This document shows positions 23,101 through 36,480 of a stretch of DNA of 64,000 nt, piece by piece. The position numbers and the translations under genes were made by a program. The stretch is from Sternotherus odoratus. Lineage: Eukaryota; Chordata; Testudines; Kinosternidae. Location: contig JAVMKO010000003.1 of the NCBI GenBank assembly GCA_032164245.1, forward strand, positions 43,898,890-43,962,889, read 5' to 3'. The notes beneath the pieces were generated by a model. It saw only the letters and a program-made list of their open reading frames with translations, was not told the origin of the DNA and ran no database searches. Position 1 is the stretch's first letter. Every line of letters starts with the position of its first letter.

Positions 23101-24529
23101 ACGAGAGTGGAGGAAAGGCTGCTGTTCATGCCATCTTTGGAGTGGGGATGTGGTGAGGAAACACTAAGTTAGACAGTGTCACCCACTGAGTGGCAGGATC
23201 TGTTGGGTGAGGGAAGCCAATGAAAGAGAAATGTGTTAAGGAGTCTTGAAGAAACAGGTGGTCCTAGCATGTGTACATTTTGACAGTTCTGGGAATTAGG
23301 ATAAGGTTGAACTACCCCTAACCCTGGAAAGAAGGGCCTTTCATTTCTCACTGACTTCCTCACTAGACAGTCCCAGCTAGACCCGGGAAGGTGCGGCACA
23401 GGATTCTTCTGAACAGAAGCAGTCATTTTAAAATTGGTTTCCTTGCTTTAACTAGAACCTTGCCAAGCTAAAGAGACTACAGTCCCATGCTCCTCGTTGA
23501 TAAGCAGTTTTTGCTAGAGACCATTTATTTTATGTTTTCAGACATATAAACATTTGTTCATATTGCTGCAGAGAGTGAGAGGGACTGAAGCTTATATGTA
23601 TGGAAAGGCTGAGTCAAAGAGTACAAGCAGCTAGGAGACTGATATTTACTGCTGGTATGAAAAGGCAGGTCAGATTGGGCCATTGTGTGGCAGTACGACA
23701 TACCAGCATGGCTATCAAAGTCCTAGCTTGCGGTTCTCAGGTTTCATTTTTTAAAAAGCAAGTCTCTAGTTGTGGTTGCAAACAAAAAAAAGTGAATGGT
23801 GTATAAGCAATACAATGAAGTCTGCCTGAATCTGCCAAGAGCCTGAAGTAGTAGCTCTGGAAGTTATGAACTTCCCCATTCATCTCAATGAGATGCAACT
23901 CAGGTATCCAGTAATGATAATTTACAGGGTAACATGAACTATTCCATACCTTGTGTAAAGGAAAGTCACAGATGTACACAATGTACTGAGTGATGGCTCA
24001 TTTTGTTATCCACAATCAAATCTTTGGAAAGTACCATGGCTTATTTAGTTTTCCCCAATCAAAAGGGAGCCCGATTCCAACAGAATCTGTGAACATATTC
24101 AAACCCCAGTGATGGGGAGCCATGCTCTAATAGCTCAGAGGCGCTCAGGAAACAAATGGTCACATTCTAAACATCTGTACAGTCTCCTGTTAGTGGTACT
24201 CAGTGTTGACAAGTCACATGGATGGTGTTTGTTGTGTGGGTGGAGCTCAGAAGAGAACTGCTACCCTTCCCCTCCAACAATCCAACCCCTTCAGTGGGCA
24301 TACAGGATGGAAAGAAACACACAGGAGACATACCCCAGATGGTCTGGGCTTGGAAGGCTGCCCTCTGTTCCACTGCTTACACAAACTCTTAGAATATTAA
24401 AAAATACTCGTTAAAAGGTGTCCGTTTGCTATGATTTGTACATTTTGCTAGGTCTACAAAACACAGTACAAACTGCAAAAAAAAATTACAAACCAAAACA
24501 CACTACCTGGATGTACTTCCTGATTAATT

Positions 24530-24770
24530 TAACACAATAATGCTTAGCACTTTTCATCTTCGCTGTGCTTTACGAGCATTAACTGATTAGCTTCACTATA
24601 TCTCTAGTAAGTATTATCCCTATTTTTACACACATGTAAATAGAGGCAGAGAGAATACAAGTCCTGCCCAAGGCCACAGAGAGAGTCAATGTCAGGCTAC
24701 TACTAGACCTTAGAAGGTCCTAGTGCCCTGACCTCTGCTCAGGTCATTTTAACAGCTACCTCTGTCTTTT
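24530..24770 (+). mobile_element. MIR-like SINE remnant
   Basis: The order of words is characteristic: 'GTAAGTATTATCCCTATTTT', 'ACACACATGTAAATAGAGGC', 'AGAGAG', 'AAGTCCTGCCCAAGGCCACA', 'GAGAGTCAATGTCAGG'. These match the conserved MIR/CORE-SINE 3' portion ('cccattttacagatg...gcccaaggtcacac'). It is old and diverged. Confidence 0.65.
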
Positions 24771-24915
24771 ATAGAGTACGTAACCATAGATTTTTCAGAA
24801 AAATCCCAGTATTCAGTGAGGGCCTATCACTCAGGCATTCTCCAGTAAAGTACTAACTACTATTTTGCTAAAAGTAGATTATTAAATAGCATATTACATG
24901 GTGCCTGGAAAGATG

Positions 24916-24957
24916 TTTCACTGCACAGCATCTTCACAGACATGCTGTGCAGTGAAA
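24916..24957. repeat. 16-bp perfect hairpin, 10-nt loop
   Basis: TTTCACTGCACAGCAT (24916-24931) is exactly complementary to ATGCTGTGCAGTGAAA (24942-24957). It is short and isolated. No target duplication or known RNA gene signature is visible. Confidence 0.85.
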
Positions 24958-27805
24958 TTACTCAGAATTAGTTTCTAGCAATGCCATTACTGCACTGTGC
25001 TGCCTTTCTATGGACATTTTTCCATCCTACATTTCTGACTTTTTCTCCATAGCCTCACGTACAACTTGTGGTGAGGTGTATATTCCCTTACTTAAGGGAG
25101 GGCTGGTGGGAAACAGGAAATACTTTAGTGGGCACCAGTTTGCACTGCAGGTATAAAAAAACCTTGTCCTCTCTAACAAAAGATTTTCCAGCTAAAAACA
25201 GGAGGCTTTCAGAAGGTGCAATGTGCACAAACCAAAAAGACCTACAAAGGTTTCCATCCGAACAAGTCATTAAATACAGCAGAGAACAGAGATCTTCTGT
25301 TAACTTTCAGTCTAAATGTAGTAAGGGATGGTTGGATTAAGCCTTTTCCTAACTTTTACTGTTTGACTGAAGAAGCTGTGTATTACTGGCTTTTATTGCT
25401 GGGGAAAACTTTTGGGGAAAAACTAAGTGAATTTGTTTTTCCTCAGTAAAGTATTTGGGCCATATCCTGAAATCCTGCAGACAAGGGAATTAGAACTCTC
25501 CTTTGGGATCATAGTAGCAGAAGGAAACTAAAGCTTAGTTTGGTCTGTTATAGTGGTGAATTTAAGAAGTGAGTGCTGGTCACTGGAATGAGTGGAGGTT
25601 CCTCCACTCTGCTCCTCCATTCTGTCCCATTTCCATCACTCCATAATGTTGTGGGGGTGGAGAGTATTCTCCTATTTATACTACTCTACATGGATTGCTA
25701 CCTCTGTCCTGATGAGGCATTTTGCTTTTCAATTTTACCTTCATACTTGCCTTTTAACTTTAGCTTTCAAATGTCAAATTTTCAAAGCTAGGCATGTAAG
25801 CTGAGAGTGCTTAATAAGTAATTGTGGCCCAGATAGCTATTTTGCTGTAAATTCATGGTTTATGGATGGCCCTGAATAGTATTAACTTTTGCTTATTCCC
25901 TCCTGATTTCTGTGACCTTCTATTCTCTACACACTATAACCTAACTAAAAAAAAAAGTTCATTATATTTCAACTTTTTTTCTCCTTATTCTACTGCATAG
26001 ATAATTTTCCTCATCTGTCTTTTTATTTCAATTGTAGTATCAACTTCCTTGATTTCAGTGAATTTGTTCCTTCTTATATCATGTTTATATTTGGCTATAA
26101 ATGTCCTGAAGGCTAAAAAATAACTAGCTATGATTTGAGGGATTGCCTTTCTGAAAGTTCTACTCTTTATTACTCATTCTGAAGAGTTGAGTTATCTTGG
26201 ACCCAAGAGTGTTTTCACTGAAATCAGTGGCAAAACGTGCACTGACATCAAGTGTCTTCTAATTAAAACCCTTCAAATAATTAAGCTAACATCTAGAAGT
26301 AGGAGCTAATTGAATTGACAGTGGAAGTATAATCGTTGTCAGGCTCCAGCACAACATTGGAGGGTAACAAATAATTAAATATCCAATAAATTCTTACCGT
26401 CATTATAAAAATATACTTTTCTGTCCAATGTTGTATGAAATTAGGCATGGAGGGAGGAAAAGCAGCTTTCTCCAAGCAGACAGATCCTAATTTTTGTAAA
26501 GATCAAATGGCTTTTTTCTGGGATAGGTCCAGGTGGAAAATCTGGAAACATATGAGACCAGATTTTTTATCTCCTTTACACAGAAGCCCATCTAGAGTAA
26601 CTTCCGTGAAATATCACTGAAATCAGTCTGTAAACTTAATTTCCACCACAAAGTCATATTTAAAAATAAACCAAAAAAAAAAATAGGTGAAATGTTTAAA
26701 GGGCAAAAGTAAAGAAAATATGTAAACTGGAGCCAGTTTAACTGTTTCCATGCCTCTCCATCTCCTTCTGATCTGAATTTCTTTTTGATGATGGAACTTG
26801 CAGTTCCCATGCCTTTAAATGAAAATCCAGAGTGTGCTATCTTTTCTAGGTCAGAAGATATGTACTTTGTCTCCAGGGGTGCCAGACAGTCATTATCTTC
26901 TAACGTTACAGTCAGTAATTCCAATTAACTTAAATACATCAAAATTTATTTACTAGAAGAATTAAAGAGAAAATTAAAAGTAAATAGATGTTAAGCGGAA
27001 TATAATCAAAGCCAAGCTAAGATGACAATAAACACAGTTAGGTTGCAGCAGAGGACTGAAGTCTGATCTCGCATATAATGGTTTGACATCAGTGTAGCTA
27101 CATTGACGTCAGTGGATTTACTCACATACACCAGTGTCAGAGAGATCAGAAACAGACTCTGCATGGCTGTGTTGGTGTATATGAATATGAGCAATTTAAA
27201 ATGTACCAAGGAATTATTTAGTAATAATATTAAAAAATTAGTGAATCAGCTTGAAAATTCCCTTACTGGTCTCTTAAATCACAAGTCAAAAATTAACTGA
27301 AAATACTTTGAAAATTCACATGCACAGGTTACATTTTAACATGTCTTCCTGAATCTTTACCTTATTTATCTTGCTGCCCCCATTTTCCCCCGGCATGTGT
27401 TGTTTGAGAATTCCATAGACACAGCAAAACATCAGGACAAAGGCAGTTCTTATAAATCCCAACAGAATGGGGAAATAAAAAAATAGTATAAATTAATAAA
27501 TATTTTAAACTCATTTAAATTGATTTTAAGCCAGACTCATGATACATGATCACAACTGATATTGCCTATGAGCAGGGCCTGTGTACTCTAGGCACAATGA
27601 ACTGAATTCCATGGTAGCAACCCATAAATGCTGCAGAAACACTAATCTATTTTACCATCATGAGTTACTCTTTGAGCGAAATTCTGGCTTCATTGAAGTC
27701 AATGACAAAACTCCTACTAATTTCAATGGGGTCAGGATTTCAATTCCTGCCCCTTCCCCCCATTCCACACAAAGTTACACGCAACTATGCTCATAGTTGG
27801 AAGTA

Positions 27806-28123
27806 CAGTGGAGTCACCTCTTACGCAGGGGTTAGGTTCCAAGGTTAGTGGGTAAGATCAAAATTGCATATAGTCAAAATTATTGGGATCACAGCTGCCA
27901 GGAGCCGGCAGCCAGGACCCCAGACCAGCAGCGGGTTGAGTGACTCAGCCCGTCACTGGCCCCACTCAGCTCACTGCCAGTCTGGGGTTCTGTCTGCCGG
28001 CTCGTGCCAGCCGGGATCCCGTTCAGCCCACGCTATTTAAATTGTTATTTTTTGGTGGTTTTTGGCTGAGCACATATAGATTAATTTGCACAAGTTAAAT
28101 GCGTGTATGATGTGACTCCACTG
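27806..28123. mobile_element. Pogo/Tigger-like non-autonomous element (318 bp, TA TSD)
   Basis: The left end CAGTGGAGTCACCTCTTACG and the right end TATGATGTGACTCCACTG are inverted repeats with few mismatches, flanked on both sides by TA. The interior at 27890-28030 is richer in G+C, with partly repeated CCAGGAGCCGGCAGCCAGGA / TGCCGGCTCGTGCCAG words. It has no coding sequence. TA duplications and CAGT ends fit the Tc1/mariner-pogo group. Confidence 0.85.
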
Positions 28124-30159
28124 TACTCAATGAGGTCAAGTTAGTGTGTGATTATTTCATACAGTGATTATTTTTGCAGATGGATTTTCTGGGACACTTT
28201 CCAGAAGGCTTATTTCCACTCCCTAGGTCTTGCCCACCACATAGTTGTCCTGTGGCCTGGCTCCTTTCCTCACTATTTCCCCCTGAGACTCTAGGGAAAA
28301 TGGGAGCTTTGCAACCAGCTTTTGTGGCTCATGTATCCACCTCTCTAAGCCACAGCTGTTGCACTGTTCTCCAAGCAGCTTAGCTGGCTCCCTGCACTAC
28401 CAAGCTGCCAGCTGGCTCTCTGACCCTCTGCTGCCTGACTCCATGGAACAGAGTAGGAAAGATGTCCTTTAGTCCAATGAACGCCCTCTTGTGGGGAAAG
28501 CCCAAGAACAAAATGCAACTGCAGACAAGTCCCAGCATGGCAGGGAGACAAAAAACAAAATACTAGGTGCTTGGTTGCAGCAAAAAGGCAAATTCCTTGG
28601 GGAAAAAATCCAGATACAACCACTGAAGCCCTCAGAGAGATAACTAGGGAAGTTCAGACTTCTCCTACATGTTGTTTCATGCTTGTACCTCTGCAGTATG
28701 TACACTCATTCATGTTTTCTACTCTATTTTGACAATCAGAAAGGTAGGCACACAAATTTGTTTTAAAATGAAAGCTGTTTCAGATGCACAATTCCTCAAC
28801 GAGGTCTAAACCCAGAAGCAAAGTCCACAGAACTCAAAGGGGCTGGTCTATAATTTATAAAGTATATATTTTTGTTTGCAAGTTACATGAGAAATTAAAA
28901 ACAATTCTGTTAATATTTTAAATTTTAAAACTATTTTATCCCTTATAAGAAACATAAAGTATCTAAAATAATTTTCCAGTTGACATATTCTCTAACTACT
29001 TAATATGAATAATACAATGGCAAACTATTTCAAAGCATGATTCTTATAATGTATAGGGATGCAGTCATTCACATCAAGGAAAAAAGGACCAGATTCTATT
29101 CTCACTTATACCTGTGTAAATCAGAAATAACAGTACTGTCATCAATATACTTACACCAACATGGAATTATTATGATCAGAAAATCACTGAGGGGAAGATA
29201 AGGATAGGGGAAATTTGCAAATAAGGAAATTTGATCCAATTAATTTTGCCTACTTAATTTGTTTCTCAGTCATTTCACTATTAATCTCACTGCTGGCTCC
29301 TACGCCTGCTTTTTGATGTCTAAACTCTCCCAGGGTTTCATTTGGAGCTGGATGGACTCAACAGTAATTAGCAGTTCAGACGTCGCTCTGTTTTCCAATG
29401 TAGACCTTCCTTTCCATGTGACTGCTGTCTGGCAGGTCTTCTAGCTTTGAGTCCTTTAGGTGATAATTGGGAGTAGAATATTATTCTCAGTTATTCGGGT
29501 CTTCTCTGTCATTGGTTCCTTGAACTTTTTTTTTTTGTCTTCAGTTTAGATATAGGCATGTACAAACCAAGAAGGGACATCTTTCTACATTGAAAGGAAA
29601 AGCCAATGTGCTAATGAGATTTAAAGGACTGCACAGATGCAGTCTCATGGTAAAGATTTGATTTTTCTACATTATATATTTAAAACCGGGTACTCCATTG
29701 TACCAATGATAAAAGCCAGAAAATATACACCAAAAAGTGCCATTGGAATCAACAATATTCTTCATAGTGTTCCTGTCACTGATGTTCCTTCTCTTCAGTC
29801 TCCTTTGCTTTCAGAAAAGGTGGTTGCATTTCCACAACTTGGACAACTAGAGTTTATAAGAAGAGAGAGCCTGGGGAAGAAGTCTATGTGGACTTATTTG
29901 AGGAAGTTTGTGACCCCTGGGCATGTTAGGGTCAAGTTGTATAATAACCCTAAGAAAGAAAGTCTCTGTCTCTGTTTGAATGATATAAATACTATGTATC
30001 TATTGGCAACTTAATGAATGACACCGACCCTGTATTGAGCTCTCTGCAAGCAGTCCACTGGACCCTGGCAAAGACATGTTGACTTCAGCATGGGCTCTGT
30101 AAGGGTGAAGGGTCCATCCGCATGAAACTTAGTGCAGCATTATCATTATTTTACATGCA

Positions 30160-31082
30160 AGAACATAAGAATAGCTGTACTGGGTCAGACCAAAGGTCCA
30201 TCCAGCCCAATATCATGTCTACTGACAGTCGCCAATGCCAAGTGTCCCAGAGTGAGTGAACCTAACAGGTAATGGTCAAGTGATCTCTCTCTGGCCATCC
30301 ATCACCTCCCCCCCCCCCCCCCACGATGAACAGAAGCTAGGGACACCATTCCTTACCCATCCTGGTTAATAGGCATTAATGGACTTAATCTTCATGAATT
30401 TATCCAGTTCTCTTTTAAACCTGTTACAGTCCTAGCCTTCACAGCCTCCTCAGGCAAGGAGTTCCACAGGTTGACTGTGTGCTGTGTGAAGAAGAACTTC
30501 CTTTTATTTGTTTTAAACCTGTTGCCCATTAATATCATTTGGTGGCCCCTAGTTCTTATATTTTGGGTACAAGTAAATAACTTTTCCTTATTCACTTTCT
30601 CCACACCACTCATGATTTTATATATCCTCTATCATATCCCCCCTCCCCGTCTCCTGTTTTCCAAGCTGAAAAGTCCTAGCCTCTTTAATCTCTCCTCATA
30701 TGGAACCTGTTCCAAACCCCTAATCATTTTAGTTGCCCTTCTCTGAACCTTTACTAATGCCAGTATATCCTTTTTGACGTGAGGAGACATTTGTATGCAG
30801 TATTCAAGATGTGGGCACATCATGGACTTATATAAGGGTAATAGGATATTCTCCATCTTATTCTCTATCCCTTTTTAAATTGTTCCTAATGTCCTGTTTG
30901 CTTTTTTGACTGCCGCTGCACACTGTGTGGATATCTTTAGAGAACTATCCACGATGACTCCAAGATCTTTTTCCTGATTAATTATAGATAAATTAGCCTC
31001 CATCATATTGTATGTATAGTTTCCAATGTGCACTACTTTACATTTATCCACATTCCATTTAATTTGCCATTTTGTTGCTCAA
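30160..31082 (-). mobile_element. CR1 LINE 3' portion
   Basis: Minus-strand frames keep CR1 RT C-terminal words: NILLPLYKSMMCPHLEYCIQ, KVQRRATKMIRGLEQVPYEE, SGVEKVNKEKLFTCTQN and RTVNLWNSLPEEAVKART-like text. The 3' terminus is at 30160 (reverse of ...TACAGCTATTCTTATG). It is truncated at about 31082 within the RT, with several frameshifts. A run of 14 C at 30310 interrupts the 3' UTR. Confidence 0.93.
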
Positions 31083-31239
31083 GTAATTATTATTAATTAT
31101 TTCTATTATTATAAGCAGTACTCAAGGCTTCTGGATATTTTCCACTTTTAAACCCTGTTTTCAGTTACTAATAACTGTTTTGCCAAACTTTAACCTTTGG
31201 CAATCTTAAAGAGAAACAAGGACTAACTGAACACAGACA

Positions 31240-31560
31240 AGAATCAGAGAGGTAGCCGTGTTAGTCTGGAATAGCAGAGGTAACAGAGTCCTGTGGCACC
31301 TTAAAGACTAACTATAAAGTATAGAAGCATAAGCTTTTGTGGGCTAATACCCACTTCGTCGGATGCAAGCAGTGGAGGTGTCCAGGGGCAGGTATAGAAA
31401 AGTAGGCAAGAACCAGGTAGGAGGTAACAAAGTTAGTCCAATTAGGCTGAACCCGCTTGTTATCTCAAATCAGGAAGGGTGGGTTATTCTTCTAGCAGCT
31501 GAATAGGGGGTGTGAACTGGGAGAGAGGAGAAGCTGTTTTTGTAATTAGCAAGCCATTCA
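31240..31560 (-). mobile_element. Penelope-like element, 3'-terminal fragment
   Basis: It begins AGAATCAGAGAGGTAGCCGT and matches 39205-39520 almost word for word, then stops at AAGCCATTCA. It holds the 3' UTR and the terminal ribozyme-like segment but no protein. At 31327-31366 the ribozyme core has two changes at essential positions: CUGACGA to CCGACGA, and GAAA to AAAA. Confidence 0.85.
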
Positions 31561-32131
31561 TACAGTGAGCTCTCTCCGGGTTCAGGATGGGGCTGGGGGC
31601 AGAAGTGTCATTCTTAATACTGCTGGCCAAGCAGTATAAGTTTTGAGGATGTGTATTTATCTCCAGACTTCAGTATCCAGGATTGCCAATCTAGCACCTT
31701 TCAAAACATATGAAAACCCTAAATAAAGATGGATTATACATACTCTGAATACTTCGATTTCCCCAGTGTAATTGGGAACAGTACTCTAGGACACAGAACC
31801 CACTTTTAGAGATAGTGCAGTAAAGATCAGTACAGAATGTTCTCAGGCTCTGAAAAATTCAGGAGTTTTTCTCTTCAACTTCCCCATTTTCAGATTACCT
31901 GTATCGTTATCTTCTCCATCACCCTATCAGATGTTACCTTTGTGACATTTTTCCAGACTGAGGTCAGGTCTACATTAGAAACATTTGCCAGTGCAGTATG
32001 GTTGGTTAGGTATCTGGGAGGAGAAGTGTTACAACATTTTAATGCCTGCAAAAGCCCTACCATACTCAGTCATACCAACAAAAAAGTGCTGTTGCCATTC
32101 TGTCCATTAGGTGGAGTTTTACAATCACTAA
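31561..32131. other. Interspersed sequence, no gene
   Basis: No gene is visible. The block 31965-32100 begins GAGGTCAGGTCTACATTAGA. It has the 'GGTCTACACTA...' look of an abundant turtle MITE family, but the other terminus is not resolvable. Confidence 0.4.
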
Positions 32132-32133
32132 TA

Positions 32134-32336
32134 CAGTAAACCCTCGATTTAACGGACCTCCATTTAACGGACTTCGGATGCAACGGACAAAATTTTTCAG
32201 AGTCTGATGCATCCGAAATCCGTTTGTGGAGGGCTGGCTGTGGGCTCCCTGCTGCCACCCTGAGGCTGAAGCTGCGTACTGCCGCCTGGCTCTCCATAGC
32301 AGCTAGGCTTGCTGCCGTCCGAGGCTGAAGCTGCGG

Positions 32337-32388
<52 letters not shown>

Positions 32389-33110
32389 GTGTGTGTGTGT
32401 GTGCGCGCTGCCCGCCTCTCCGCAGCAGCTGTGTTTGCTGCCATCCGAGGCTGAAGCTGCGGGGGGGGGGGGGGGAGGGGTGGGCTGTGGCTCTCCGCAG
32501 CAGCTGGGAGCCAGGACCTGTGTCCGCTCTCCTGCCGCCCGAGGCTGAAGCTGCGGGGTGGGGGGCTGCCGCCCGGCTCCCCGCAGCAGCTGGACTTGCT
32601 GGCGGGTCCCGGAAGCCGGGACCCGTGCGGACTGACTGTCCGCTCTCTGTGGCCGCCGGGGTTGCAGCCGCGGGCGGGCTGGTTGCCGGCTGCGGGTTGC
32701 GGCCCCCTCTCTGTGGTGGTGGTGGGGCTGCTGCTCCCACAGCTCGGTTTGGGGTTTTTTCCCTTTCTTTTTATAAAATTTAAATTTTGCTTCGTTTTTA
32801 AGAACATTGTTTATTTGTTTAGTTAAATATAAGTACAGTAAAGTGTGTTTTCAGAAAAATGTTTATTTTGATTTAGATCGCATACTTGTTTATTACAGTC
32901 TCAAAACTACGCTGAGTACATAAGCAATAATACATACAGAACACTTTTCTGTGAAATTAAACTTTTCATACATACAGTACTTAATTTTAATTACACAAAA
33001 GTCAATTTTTTAACATATGCATTCGGAAAACCTACTTTCTTAAATAACGGACTTTCTGATTTAACGGACACCCCTCGCCCCAATTAGTCCGTTAAATCGA
33101 GGTTTCACTG
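32134..33110. mobile_element. Pogo/Tigger-like element with internal GC-rich repeats (977 bp, TA TSD)
   Basis: The left end CAGTAAACCCTCGATTTAAC and the right end GTTAAATCGAGGTTTCACTG are inverted repeats, flanked by TA (32132-32133 and 33111-33112). Extra copies of 'TTTAACGGAC' lie inside both ends. The middle (32225-32720) has about four copies of a roughly 100-bp module, CCGAGGCTGAAGCTGCGG ... CTCTCCGCAGCAGCT. A (GA)n(GT)n tract at 32343-32402 and a poly-G run are embedded in it. No transposase is present. The open frames across it are low complexity. Confidence 0.92.
32343..32402. repeat. (GA)n(GT)n microsatellite
   Basis: About 44 bp of GA units pass into about 16 bp of GT units, embedded in one module of the pogo-like element. 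Confidence 0.95.
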
Positions 33111-33391
33111 TACAGTATGTTTATTCGGTGTTACATAAAAAGACCGGTGAATTCAAATACCTCTGCAGACCAAATTCCTTTTAGAGAAAGACTCCAAACC
33201 AGTGGGTGCTTTGATTTGATTCAGGCCTCTCTTAAACAGCTATAAACAGATGCAAATTGAGAGAAATTGCACTGAAATCCACTGGAGTGCTGTTTCTGTA
33301 AAACCTGTGTAAACTAGATCCTTATCAGCAGCTGCAGCAGCAAAGCCTCTGCCCCAACCATATACTCCACTGCACAGAGCTTTCTCCATGG

Positions 33392-33900
33392 GGTACGCTG
33401 GGGAAAATTCTGCACCAAAAAAATAACAACAACATTCCACTCATACTATTTTAAAATTCTTCATATTTTATGTGTCAAAGTAACACTACAGAATCACACT
33501 GGTTTTAATTATTTTGGCAATTTTTTCAAAATACCTGCCAGCCAGAGGGCCCCCCTGTCCCAGACAACTGTGCCTCCTACTGACCTCCAGAGTCCAGCTG
33601 CAGCCATCCCAGCCTAGACACTCGCACCCCTCCCTTTCCAAAGTCTGGGGATCCAGAAGGAGAAAGAACCTGATGCTGGGTCCTGTGTTTGTATGTGTGA
33701 GGTTTCCTGCATGTCACCTCTTTCTTTCAGGGCATGCCAGGAACCCTTCATCTCCATCTCCATCTCCATCTCCTACCCTGGCAGCATCTTCTATGCAAGC
33801 CGGGAGCTGGGCTCTGCTTGGTCCAGTGGCCCCTAGTGGCAGCTAGTGGCTCTGCAAGGCCAAATCAGGGGGGAGGTGGAGGAAATTCTGCACAGAACAT
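33392..33900. mobile_element. Second copy of the AATTCTGTGC repeat family
   Basis: 33392-33545 ('GGGGAAAATTCTGCACC' ... 'TTTTGGCAATTTTTTCAAAATACCTGCCA') matches the reverse complement of 12305-12500. The right side ends near GAGGAAATTCTGCACAGAAC at 33894. The G+C-rich middle differs from the other copy and includes a short (TCTCCA)n run at 33748-33773. Superfamily not assigned. Confidence 0.6.
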
Positions 33901-33945
33901 TAATGCGGTGTGAACTGTGTATTGTGCAATGTGTACTCCCAGGGG

Positions 33946-36480
33946 AATAATGGGGAGAAGTCAGAACAAACTACCATGTCCCTCAATACACGGCAGGAAG
34001 ATGCTCAGATATTATGGTGATATAAATTTATATAGAATCCAAAATTGGAGCTCTATTTTGGACCTCCTTCCACCCAAATTTGGAAGCTCAGTTATCCTTG
34101 TGAAAGAATACAGGATGAGAAATAGTGGGCAGATTAGTAAAAATCTCTTCTCACACCTCCAGACCCAACAGAACAATATATCTGAGGGCAATTATTCTGT
34201 AACCAAAAAAATGTTTGTCGGCTACATGAGTCTTAGTCACTTAATTGTGCGATTCTGTCATCAAGAGATCTGAAAACTCCAGGGAATCTGTCTTGGCTTT
34301 ATAAACTAGTAATAAACACTTAATCTTAAAACTCCGTCCTTTTACTAATGTAAATCCTGCGAAGTCTTTCAGTAAATACCAGCTTCCATCAGCAGGTAGG
34401 TTTCACGGGGCTATATTTGAACCAAGCTGGGATAAATAATGGAGGAAACCACTGTATTTTCCTGAGCTGGAAGCATCTTCTTTTTAATGTAAACCTATTT
34501 TATCTTATTTATTGGTTAGTCAAAGTGAAATGGAGCTAGAAGGCTGGAAAGCTGAAATAATAGGAAGCCAACAGTGTTGAAATTATTCATGATGGACAAG
34601 ATTCTTAGACAGTCTCTCATTGGGAAGTAATGTATTCCTCAGATTGCACCTGATTCATGGAGCAGCATTAAAGCTGGTTGCACATTTTAAATTCTAATTA
34701 CTTTTTATCATTTTTAATGATAATTGCATTTTAAATTTTGTGGGAAACTTCACGTAGCTTTCTCCCCAATGACCATCACAGTTTTTAGAAAACCAAAACA
34801 ACAGTTCTTCCCCTGTCTATGTAAATATTTGGGGGTTGAAGAAATGTTATTAAAATCTGTAGGGTTTTAGGTTCCAGATTTCACCACGCATTGAAAATGT
34901 CCCACCCAAATATTTGGAGTTTGGTTTCCTTTGATTTCCCCATGAAACATCAGAGGAAGTTGGACTCAACATGGGTGCCAATAGATCACATTCTGGTCCT
35001 AACCAAAGAAAGGGCTACATTGATGACAAACAGATTTACCAGTGTTACACAAGAGTTAGGAATCAGCAAAGTTAAATGTACAGGTGCAATCTTAACTCTT
35101 TACCCTTCTGCATATGCACTGTTAGAGTTCGGGTAGTTTGAAGTCAATTCAAGTTTTGCCACATGTCTTTAATAAGATCAGGAGTGCAAAATATATTCAT
35201 ATATGCAAATGACATGAACATTATCAATATATTTCTAACCAATAAAGCAGAAGTAAATGACTAACTTTTCTGCAACACTGAAAAAAATGTGCATGTGGCT
35301 CCAAGTACGAAGTATGTGCTGTATTGCACCAAGGTAGTGTTACAGATAAGGCTGAGTTTGCTTCCACGTAAGCAAAGATTCACTGTGGTGTGGCTGAGGT
35401 CACTGCCTTTCATGCTGACCATTTTAACTAGTTTCCTTGTACTCCCCTATTAATCCATCTGTGACCAGTTGGTGCCTCTTGAGATATTTCAGCTATTTCC
35501 TCCTCATATTTACAGCACTGCACCCTGACTACAGAATGAATTTTCTGAGAATTTGCTAGTGCATCTGTTAGTTAATGACTGAGTTTAAATTAATTTAAAA
35601 ATATGTCCTTTAAAAATGTCCAGCATCTTTTTCTCCCTAAATAACCCAGCTCAGACCTTCCCTATATCAATGAAATTACCAAAGAACTAAGTCTTGGGTG
35701 GATCTGGGGCAGCGAGCGGTTTTTGAAAATAACTTTTTAGGTCTTTTTCCCTGTTATTTTACTTAACTGAATATGTCCCCTTCACAGTGAAGTGTATTAA
35801 CAAAACATTACTGATAGAGTCATAGTCTTTTAACAATTCACATAGTAATTTATTTCTAAATCACCATCCATGCAAGCTCATTTTCATAAGTATTCTGTGG
35901 TGTTATATTTCACTTGCTCAGCATTGTCTACATAGGAAGTGTAGCATCATTTTCATGGGAATGGTTTTAAGGGACACTAAGCCAAATTCTGCACCCTCTC
36001 CCACTGGGTTATTTTGAGAGTAAGTGCATTAACTACGGTGCAGTCACAATGGAGTCTAACAACTTGTCAATTGCATGATTTAGATTTATTTATAAGAATA
36101 AACTATTTCAGGTATGGGACATGATCCTACAATTGATGATGATACAGTAATTCATATGAGTGACAGTTATCATGTTAACCAACAAGAAGCACTGAACTGG
36201 GCCTCTCTAGAATGCAAAACAGGAGTGTCTGCCACTTGGCTAAAGAACCAGCCATTGACGCAATGGGGTATAACAGAAGCACATCCTCTTTACATCAGGC
36301 ACTGAACGGGACTCCCATAACGCCTACCAACCAGTGGGTTATAGATGCACTATATACACATTAAGGGCATACTTTTCTATGCATTCCAGACTGTTTTCAT
36401 TTGTCTACTGCCTAAAGACAAGCTGCAGTCTACTGCAGTAAAGTCAAGCTACCCTCACAGAAGCTGGTGTCCCATGTCCC
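33946..36480. other. Stretch without recognisable genes
   Basis: AT-rich sequence. A palindromic repeat remnant occurs at about 35975-36055. The frames at 33917-34273 and 34891-35136 have no familiar motif and no splice-site context that persuades me. I see nothing else. Confidence 0.5.

Larger units (their letters stand above)
23101..30159. other. Region upstream of COL9A1, no gene recognised
   Basis: No open frame over about 100 codons resembles a protein here. It contains a MIR-like block (24530-24770), a 16-bp hairpin (24916), palindromic repeat remnants near 26210, 27070 and 29090, and a pogo-like element (27806-28123). The rest is AT-rich sequence in which I see nothing specific. The frames at 24109-24414, 28345-28623 and 29637-30014 look random. 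Confidence 0.6.
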
